NCBI RefSeq assembly: GCF_017591435.1
Contig: NW_025541372.1
Coordinates: 7,501-71,500, forward strand
DNA from: Portunus trituberculatus
Taxonomy: Eukaryota > Arthropoda > Malacostraca > Decapoda > Portunidae
Direction: 5' to 3'
Length of the DNA stretch: 64,000 nt
A program made the position numbers and the translations under genes. Positions 54,161 through 64,000 of this stretch are shown piece after piece. Position 1 is the first letter of the stretch. Every line of letters begins with the position of its first letter. A model generated the notes under the pieces. That model was not told where the DNA came from and did not search any database. It was given only the letters and a program-made list of their open reading frames with translations.

Positions 54161-55051
54161 TTACAATATTTTGTGCATCAATGACACATTTCTGTCACCT
54201 GACACTGTCCATTCCTTGATTTCAAACCCTCCCATGCTAAGCATATGCTCCACTTCCTTCATCAGACGATGGGCTTCACTGTGATCAACAACACTGGTCA
54301 GTGAATCATCCACATAAGAGTTACATTCTATCAACTTCTTGGCTTTTGGGCACTGAATGGACATTTCTGAAGTTTTCCTGAGAGCTATCATGGCAATTGC
54401 TCCACCCGGTCTATCCCCAAAGGTAACTGTAGTCAAAGCGTAATGATCAGGTACGCGGTCTGCATCCATCTCTCTCCAAAGGAATCTATGACAGTTTTGA
54501 TCAAAAAGAGAAATATCCACAGAATTGTACATCTTCTTGATGTCACCAATCAAACTCACAAAGTCTTGCCGAAACCTCAGTAAGACTCCCAAAATGTTAA
54601 GACAGTCTGGTCCTTTGGCCAAAAAATCATTCAAAGAACTCCCCATATAGGATGCAGACGAATTGAATACAATACGAAGAGGGGTGGATCTAGACTCAGG
54701 TTTGTGGACTTCATGGTGAGGTAAGTACAATACTGGTCCCTCATAGTTTAGCATTTCTTCCTTTGTTAGTTTACGGGCAACACCCCTGTCTATCATATCC
54801 TAAATTTGTTCACAATATTTTTGTGCGTAAGAACATTCCCTTTTGTTTAACCTCCTCCTCTCTGTTGATTTCAACCGTGCATATGCCATTGAGTAATTAT
54901 TCTGTAAATCATTCGGATCCCTTATCCATGGATACTCAGCAATCCACATTTTACGTTCCCTGTCATATATTAAGCCATTCTCTATTACATTGACTTCCCT
55001 TTCTTCCTTCAATGAGCATCTCCCACAGCGGCAACTCCCCCTCCCCAACAT
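54161..55051 (-). pseudogene. BEL/Pao reverse transcriptase
   Basis: Frame 54800-55051 carries the RT N-terminal segment (DRERKMWIAEYPWIRDP). After one in-frame stop at about 54797-54799 it continues as 54161-54796: GPVLYLPHHEV, STPLRIVFNSSA, GDIKKMYNSV (first catalytic Asp) and YVDDSLTS (YVDD catalytic pair). The PHHEV and FNSSA blocks are diagnostic of Pao-type RT. The domain is otherwise nearly complete, so the stop is the principal lesion here. Confidence 0.88.
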
Positions 55052-55082
55052 TTAGGTGAACATGACACTCCCAAATCCTCAG

Positions 55083-55828
55083 TCATAAACAAAACTGTTC
55101 AATGGCCTTTTGCATTTCTACTCTAGGCTTAATTATGAAGTCATCTATCCTGGTCCCTTGCACGTGATGCACAAAAACATTTAAGCCCTTTCCACCATCA
55201 TCAATAAACCCCTGATCTCCCCTTACGCTGAATCCAAATCGGCCTTTCATCAGCTGAAGATTTCCTACCGTTTTTTGCAACTGTGGGAATAGAAGAAGAG
55301 TACAATAATCTGTGCCAATCAGTATATCAACCTCTCCCTTAGGTCTGTCAATTTCTTGTGGATCTACTCCTAGCTTGAATGCAATATCGGTTAGGTTTAC
55401 CTCACCAATATCTGAAGTTATTGTCTCAAATCCTACGGCTTCAACAGTGCACTGTGTGCCTTCAGAATCAACTAATGGAACTGTATACACCCAGGAATCT
55501 ATCCTTTCTGTGTGATTTCCAACCTTCGTGAGTGACATGCTGATTTCCTTTCCTTTTAATCCCAACTTTCTCGCTGCTTTATAGGTTGCTTCCACAATCA
55601 AAAAATGTTGATAAGGTGTGTGATCCACTTCTTACTTTCCCTACAGTCAGTCAAAAGTACACCTTCTCTATCTAGAAGATTGTTTGCTGCCTTGATCATT
55701 GGAAACTCTTTCAAGAAACATGAATGTAATATTGGATGATGCAGTTTCCCACATGTATCTGTGTTATTAATCTTAACATTGCAATATATCTTCTTGCTAC
55801 AATCTCTGCTCATGTGAAAAGGCTCCAA
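55083..55828 (-). pseudogene. BEL/Pao aspartic protease region
   Basis: Frame 55598-55828 has MSRDCSKKIYCN (end of a zinc knuckle), CGKLHHPILH and LLTDCRESKKWIT. Frame 55083-55628 continues with AARKLGLKGKE and VDILIGTDYCTLLL, the conserved end of the BEL retropepsin (A16/DUF1758-like). The active-site position reads D-C-R instead of the usual D-S/C-G, and a frameshift falls right there, so the protease is inactivated. Confidence 0.75.
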
Positions 55829-57063
55829 ACATACAAAACAAGCCCCCTGCTCTCTTCAAACTTTCCATCTTTGATGCATCATCTAATTTGCTGAAGGCTT
55901 CACATTGACTTATATCGTGTGATGGATTATTGTGATACCAACACCCTCTTGCATGTACTTTACTACGACCCGGACCCGTTCCATAAGGCTTCCCTCGAGC
56001 TTGATTATTATTTGTGATACTCATCATTGTGTGTGCCATGTTGTTGAAACAGTCTAACAATTGTTTCTGGCAATTTTCTTGACTCTGGGCCAACTTACTG
56101 ATAGCCATCGACAAACTAGACATCTCGTTTACATTCTCCCGAGTAGATGCTGCATTCACTAATGCCTTCACATCAGTCTTTGATGTCCTTATGTCATCCT
56201 CCATATATTCTATTACCTTTCTTTCTTCTACCAAAAATTTAACCAACTCTTCAAATTTCTCAGTATCATCTAACGTTCTTGCTTTACGAGTCCACTCCTT
56301 CTTCAAATCTATTGGAAGCAATCTTTCCACCTTAAGCAAACTATGGGAGTTCTCTATTTCATGTAATTTGCCAATTTTGCCCAAATGTAGCCAAGCTTGC
56401 TCTACTACACCTATCATATGCAAGAGTTTGGATTTATTGCCTTCTGGTACAGGTTTTAATGCACAAATATCACCCAAAACAGCATCCACTATCTTGGCTG
56501 ATGATCCAAACCTGTCATTCAATCTTGTCCACATTTCGTCAAAATCATCTAGTCTTCCCGCGACCACCTCCCTTGCCTTTCCTTGCAGTGACTGTCTAAG
56601 AATAAAAGGATCTTTGCCATGACGGTTTATCACCAGCCAGCCTTGTATAGTCCTTCACAAATGTGGGAAAATCACGCACGTCACCACTAAATATGGGAGG
56701 TTCCACTTTCTTAATTTGAATGTTGCAGTTGTTATCATTGGTAATCCTTTGTTGTCTTGTCTGCCCATCTTTAAGCCTAACAATTTTACTATGACACTCA
56801 CATTTCAACTTCTGCACATCCCACAGATAATCTAAATGTTGGCTTTGTTCATCCTCACTACATTCCTGCAATATCTGAACATTGACATCTTCTAATTTAT
56901 CAAACAATTCCGATATTTCTTTGTACACTGCATCCAACACTTCCATGGGGTTGTCCTGTAGGAGGAGGTTATTGACAATGCCGCGATGATTCTTGAGTGT
57001 CCTGATAACTGCATCCCTGTCTTGCTCTCCGGCTTGCTTTGAGGTGTTCCCCTCCTCCAACAT
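55797..57063 (-). pseudogene. BEL/Pao gag
   Basis: Two frames (56596-57063, then 55797-56633) join by a frameshift near 56615. The start Met at 57063 lies about 20 bp inside the LTR edge. The protein is helical, with FSGDVRDFPTFVKDYTRL, the conserved 'F.G....F..F...F' capsid segment of BEL gag, and REVVAGRLDDFDEMWTRLND. At the C-terminus it has CWYHNNPSHDISQCEAF, a CCHC-like zinc knuckle for RNA packaging. A last frame break near 55810 separates it from the protease region. Confidence 0.8.
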
Positions 57064-57081
57064 CTAGGAGTGTTGTTGGAT

Positions 57082-57618
57082 TGTTTCGTGTGGGAACTTA
57101 AATGGGCCACGAGCGGTATCAACGTTTATTGATCCAACCTGCAAATAACCCCACATTCAGTCCATATATACTCAATAAATAAAGCATAGCAAATTCCCAA
57201 ATACATATAAATCCTATCAATAATAATGCAACACATGGCCAAATATATCAATCTCCAAGCAAAGTAATCATAGTACAAGGCAATAATATATTCACAATTC
57301 ACTGCAAATCTATCCGTAGCACTTCACAGTACAAATCATCAATACATAAATAGTCACTAAAGACACGAAATAATAACATAGTAAACAACACTTTAATCAC
57401 TCACAACATTGGCCTCCTGCAATGTCCCACCAACGTCCAGAGTACACCACTAATGTACTGACCACCCCAGAAATGGTCAGACAACACCATCAACATCCAA
57501 AACCTGCAGTGTGCCGGCGAAACAGCCCGTAGCCGGCCAAGGAGGAGGAGGAGGAGGAAACAACCTCACCACAGGACCCAGTGCACGTGAATGATCAGCT
57601 GGCTTGGATTCCCGCTAG
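57082..57618 (-). repeat. BEL/Pao 5' LTR (short version)
   Basis: Matches the LTR at 48508-49184 from TGTTTCGTG to 'gcttgga-tcccgcta', with a 140-bp segment missing after 'cctgcagt' and an extra GGA-GGA repeat near 57545. It is directly upstream (minus sense) of gag. Confidence 0.85.
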
Positions 57619-58014
57619 GAGCGGCCAACAACAAAACACAAACGCCAAGCGCAACACTCTACCATATGAAATATACCACCAATATTACATATTACAAAAC
57701 ATAGAATATATTACTCAACATACGAGTAGGTTATCTTTATTCAAATTTACATTTTGCGAACATTCGCGAAACAGGCGTGGTGAGAGAGCAAAGCGTTTCT
57801 GAATACGGACCTGAAAAGATTCATTAATTCCGTGGATTCCTTCACCACTGAAGTAACTGACGCCTCCCAGAATCTGCCGTATTCTTCAACTCATCCACCT
57901 CGAGGAGCGTTTAGTTTGAATTATTATTTAGAGGAAACTACAGACTTTAGGGAGGGAATTGTGTAACGAGGTGAGACGCGTTAATGGTAATGAAATTGTT
58001 ATTGTTGTTTACAT

Positions 58015-58085
<71 letters not shown>

Positions 58086-58126
58086 TGTCTGCGTGTCTGT
58101 ACGTGTGTGCTGAGTGATTGTAGGTA

Positions 58127-58169
<43 letters not shown>

Positions 58170-58591
58170 TTGAAAGTGGGCATTGATCTTACTGTAAGGC
58201 TGAAAGGTCATTTATCACACACTAATGTGAGTAACAGCACCTTTGTGGAACACGGCGCCGCGCCCTGAAATGATGCCACATTGTACTGACACAAACCTGC
58301 TTATCTGTGTCTCTCACTAACACAAACACACAAGAAAGAAAAGCTGCAACAATCCATCATGCCTTTACGTGTCACCTCTTGTATAAAAAACACTATCTCT
58401 ACCCATTTATCATTTATATCTATCAATTTGCCTAATCTTATTTTAAAGGTATCTATTAATTCAATATGAACATTGAACAATCTATAATGAGATATGATGA
58501 CGCCGGACAAACAGATCACGTGACATTTATAGTAATTGGTGACAGGTGCACTAATAACACACTCTAGTGGATTACAAATACTAGGAAGCAA

Positions 58592-58620
58592 GAGTAATTA
58601 TGCATCAGGCATAATTACTC
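58592..58620. other. Perfect 12-bp palindromic hairpin, copy 3
   Basis: Identical to copy 1 including the loop. Confidence 0.8.
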
Positions 58621-59604
58621 AAAGAGAGTTCTAGTGATAAATTAATTACATTTTCTCTTATTGTTTTCATAAATAATATTAATTTTACTCAGACAACACA
58701 AAGGAGCATATAGAAGAGTTTTTTACATAACAAAAAAGAAATTAAAAAGTTGTAAGAATGAGTACGTAAAATTCCTACGAACGATTTCTTTCTATCTGTG
58801 TTCCTTACAAAGTGACAGGCCAAGAGAGGATCTGATGAAGGTATTCACATAAAGGACGCAACAAGATTGATGCAAACAGGATTAGTATTCCTAGGAGTCA
58901 GAAGAGGAAAATGCTTGCAAAATAGTACAAATATTATCTTTTAAAATGATGTATGAAAATAACGTGCAAGTAAATAGTGTTGGATAACTAAATAAAGTTA
59001 ATAATGAGCTTATTCACATCACATTGTGCCAACACTAATTATACAAAGAGATCAGATCACATCACGATCACATTGACTACAACAAACTGTGTAACGGTCA
59101 CCCCTCTCTAAATAAATGTTATACACAGATATTAGTGTAGATGGCTCATTTTGTTCCAAAGGAAACAGTATTTTTGTTCAATTTTTCCTGTAATTCAGTT
59201 CAGTAAAGGTAATTCATTTCAGTAAAAGGAAGCTCTCGGCAGGCATGGTGTGGTTCAGTTGTTACTGGTGCTTCCCAGGATAGGATTGAAAGAAGGAAAA
59301 TAAGTGTTAGTGTCTGTCTGTTTTCCAAAGTGACCACCACTTCTTCCTATTCCGAAACACTCCACTTGATATCCTGTTGTAAACTTTGTTGCTCGCCGCC
59401 GGAATGTTGCATCTCTTGCTATCTTCCACCACCATTGTTCATGCTAACTGCTCTTCTCATCTTGCTAACTGCATGCCTCCCGTTATGTATTTCCAACCTC
59501 CCATGACTTGACTTCATTCAAGAGGGAAGTCTCGACCCATTTCTCCCTGTCTTTTGGCTAATCCCTTCGGACCAGTAAGGAGACCGGACACTCAGTGGGC
59601 CTCT

Positions 59605-60340
<736 letters not shown>

Positions 60341-60916
60341 CGACAGCGAGAGAGAGCTGTCAGACCAGAGAGTCAAAATGGGCGCGCCGCTTATCTCAAG
60401 ACCAGTAAGTGTAGCCAGACAGTTGTAATGCAGTCACAGAAAATGTTGGTGTCATATTTTGATAAGGAAAAATGGTTATGTGTAGGTTGTGTAGGGTGTT
60501 GTTTTTATTGGAAGGTAAATTGTAGGATGTGTTAGGATGTATTTTATCCTTGAATTTAAATTGCGTAATCTGAGTTGGATAACGGGAACAATGTGAAGAA
60601 ATCTGGAACATTAGAAGAAATTAAGTGAAGAGAGAAATGTTGTTATCAATGAAGTTATTGTGTGTGTAATGAATTTGAGTTCAAGATATAATGTGGCAGA
60701 ATCTGAGGCATTTGAAGGTGGACCTTGCGTGAAGAGAGTGATTAAAATTTCGTGGTTTTCGTGGTTTTATTTGTTGTCATAAGGGTCGTAAAGTGTAAAT
60801 GTTTGTAAATAATATAATTAAGTAAAGTTTATAAAAAAAAAAAACTCAGAGGCGTTCCCTTGAACCCACAAAGCATTCTCTAAGATTAGGGACGCAACAA
60901 GATCGTGCAACTTGCA

Positions 60917-62240
<1,324 letters not shown>

Positions 62241-63815
62241 TCAAAAGTAGGTGAGGATATGACCACTCGTTTGAGTACTTCTGTTTAAAACAACTGCAAT
62301 GATATTCCGCAAATCTCCTTTTCCCTTGTCAACATCTGGAATTGGTACAGTGACATTTTGTCCCACACTTGCTGGAGGGTGAGACGCATCAGATACTGTC
62401 TTCATTCTTTTTGCCTGCTTTTCCAAACTAGTACTAGCTACTTGCCTAACATGTGATATTTGTGCTTCAGAATTACATTTTAAACATATAACATTAGATC
62501 CAAAACCATCCTTGCCGCTCTCAACGTTTATTCCACAAGATTCGTGAATATGTGAGCCACACTTCGAACAGTAGTGACCTTCATTTATTTCCATTTCACA
62601 CACACACAACACGAAAACACTTCACTTCTATTACTGGATCGTGAATTTATGTCATCTTGATTTGTCATCTGCAAAGCAACATTTGATTCCCCAACAGTGT
62701 CCTTGTTTACATGTGCAATTAACTTCTCCAAATCCTCCTCATTATTTACAACTTTAATCAATTCTCGTGGAATGCATGTTGTTGCAAGGCCAAGCCTTGG
62801 TTCTACACCAAACATTGCTTTGTATGGGCTTCGATTTATACCAGAATGATGGGCTCTGTTCTTCATAAATTGTACAAAGCGTAATCCTTCGGACCACCTT
62901 GCTGTATCATTGTCTTTCATCCATCCACTTAACATATTTTCAATATCTTGATTTGCCCGTTCCACAGACCCTTGACTTTGACTGTCTTGGTTTTCCATGC
63001 ACAATTTTCAACTCTGGCCACAAAGAAGCTAAGAACGTTATAACACTATTTACAAATTCTCTTCCGTTATCACTCTGTAAAATACAGGGTGCTCCAAATG
63101 TTAAAAAAATATCAACAAGGTGATAAGCAACTTCTTCAGCACGTTTACATTGCAATGCACGTAGTATCACAAATTTAGTTAAATGATCTTGATAAACCAT
63201 TATGAATTTATATTTTCCATCTGCTTGTGTCTGCATATCAATTAAGTCCACTTGACACCGACTATTTAGCTCTGAGTGTAAGATTGGTTTGGAAACAAGT
63301 CCTCTTTTCTTTTTATTTTTCTTACTTTGGCACACTTCACACATGGTCAAGAAGAGCTTTATCATATCGGCTGTCACATTTGCATATTTCCTGCTAATTT
63401 CACATTTCAGTCTATCTCGACCACCATGACCGATTGCTACATGAGATGTCTTAATGACTTCATAAATCTCGGGAGTAGGAACGTAATAACGAACTTCGTC
63501 GTTTTTACTTCTTGCAATCAGTTTTAGAACACCACCAATTTCAATGACATCAAACCGCTTCAGTCTTCTGTACTGTAGAGACGTTTTCTTCCTAGCAGTT
63601 TTAGCCTCCTTTACCTCCTGCAGCAGTGAACCGTATTTTTCTGCAGTAAGTATGTTGTAGTGTGATTCTTGTTGCTCGTCCCACTTCAGTATGGTCTGTA
63701 AAAACATAGTCTCCCATTCAGTGTCAGCTGCCTGGTTAGGAGGGTGGTCAGGAGGGTGTTCAGGATGGCCAGGTGAGCTCCAAGTTGCCATCTTGTAATG
63801 GTGGCTCACGAACAA
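62241..63815 (-). pseudogene. KRBA2-like integrase/transposase
   Basis: The first frame (62940-63815, start Met at 63815) holds an integrase zinc-binding domain (H125, H130, C159, C162) and an integrase core with Asp 190 (CQVDLIDMQ) and Asp 249 (QSDNGREF). A frameshift near 62990 moves to 62585-63004, with SQGSVERANQDIEN carrying the catalytic Glu, so the D-D-E set survives across the break. A second shift near 62590 leads to 62241-62612, with a Cys/His cluster (CVCEMEINEGHYCSKCG, then HESCG and CLKCN) resembling a C-terminal zinc ribbon. This matches the 'KRAB-A domain-containing protein 2-like' proteins widely annotated in invertebrates, thought to derive from Ginger-type integrase transposons. 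No KRAB domain is present. It is inactive as sequenced. Confidence 0.8.
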
Positions 63816-64000
63816 CTGACAGGTGAAGTAAATCAGTGAACCAGGTAAATGAGAATGAATCCTCCCCCCCTTCCCCCACCCTAAAAACTATGATAATATT
63901 GTGACCAATCATTAACGCCCACCTCTCCACTGTAAGGCCGAACTGCCACTTTCACTTTTAGTCTAACCTAGTTTTCCCAAACTTAACAATTGTTAAAACT
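63816..64000. other. Upstream region of integrase-type element
   Basis: No gene. Ends with 'aacaattgttaaaact', possibly inside the element's terminal repeat. Confidence 0.4.

Larger units (their letters stand above)
48508..57618 (-). mobile_element. BEL/Pao LTR retrotransposon, disrupted
   Basis: Direct repeats at 48508-49184 and 57082-57618 enclose a minus-strand gag-protease-RT-RNase H-integrase series. The reading order and the Pao-type RT and integrase motifs place it in BEL/Pao. A hAT transposon (49185-52602) sits between the pol end and the 3' LTR. Multiple frameshifts and an in-frame stop make it inactive. The flanks do not restore a simple empty site: the left flank matches block B at 27581, while the right flank does not. 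Confidence 0.88.

Noticed and set aside
48508..57618. Infectious endogenous retrovirus with envelope gene
   Set aside because: No envelope-like ORF follows integrase, and RT/integrase motifs are of the BEL/Pao retrotransposon type. The element is broken in gag, protease, RT and integrase.
62241..63815. Host KRAB zinc-finger gene
   Set aside because: No KRAB box is present. The similarity is to the integrase-derived part that gives KRBA2-like annotations, and flanking repeats point to a transposon.

Overview
The window looks like repeat-dominated nuclear DNA of an arthropod, most likely a decapod crustacean (crab or shrimp type). The reasons are an arthropod-type TTAGG/CCTAA repeat tract at 966-1120, very long dinucleotide microsatellites (TA, CA, GA, up to about 1.1 kb), a tRNA-Val-headed SINE, decaying non-LTR retrotransposons, a BEL/Pao LTR retrotransposon, a hAT transposon, an integrase-type (KRBA2-like) transposon and a large element with an XPG/FEN-like nuclease. 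I see no intact host gene with convincing multi-exon structure. Almost every coding trace belongs to a mobile element and nearly all are frameshifted.

Two gaps of exactly 500 N (23838-24337 and 40426-40925) split the window into three sequence blocks. Block A (1-23837) holds LINE relics, the CCTAA tract beside a GC-rich island with a 117-bp in-frame tandem repeat (1.2-2.25 kb), a SINE set in (CA)n, the XPG-nuclease element on the minus strand (12.85-17.5 kb), copy 1 of a repeat block (18.26-20.94 kb), a 0.6-kb (TA)n and a plus-strand LINE (21.56-23.8 kb). Block B (24338-40425) holds repeat-block copy 2 in reverse, a palindromic unit around a short basic/serine-rich ORF (27.27-27.97 kb), a 7.7-kb segment (27581-35286), a CAG tract, and a minus-strand copy of the same LINE with a recognisable ORF1. 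Block C (40926-64000) starts with the reverse complement of that 7.7-kb segment (40926-48507). It continues with a BEL/Pao element (LTRs 48508-49184 and 57082-57618) that has a hAT transposon lodged at its 3' LTR edge, then repeat-block copy 3 (57.77-60.92 kb), a 1.1-kb (TA)n, and the KRBA2-like integrase element.

Read in reverse complement, block B is collinear with block C (7.6-kb arm, then the repeat block), differing mainly by the BEL insertion, a SINE presence/absence and local indels. The joins fall at the scaffold gaps. This fits an alternative haplotype (haplotig) scaffolded in reverse between its relatives at least as well as it fits a genuine giant palindrome. It is the main structural question in the window.

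The most biologically distinctive unit is the minus-strand element at 12.85-17.5 kb. It has an N-terminal Cys/His module, a transposase-like core with candidate acidic residues, and a 597-codon terminal ORF carrying the motif series of the XPG/FEN 5'-nuclease superfamily plus a cysteine-rich CXC-like cluster. I infer an Academ-type DNA transposon (the lineage reported to carry an XPG nuclease). All functional statements rest on motifs read by eye. No database search was possible.
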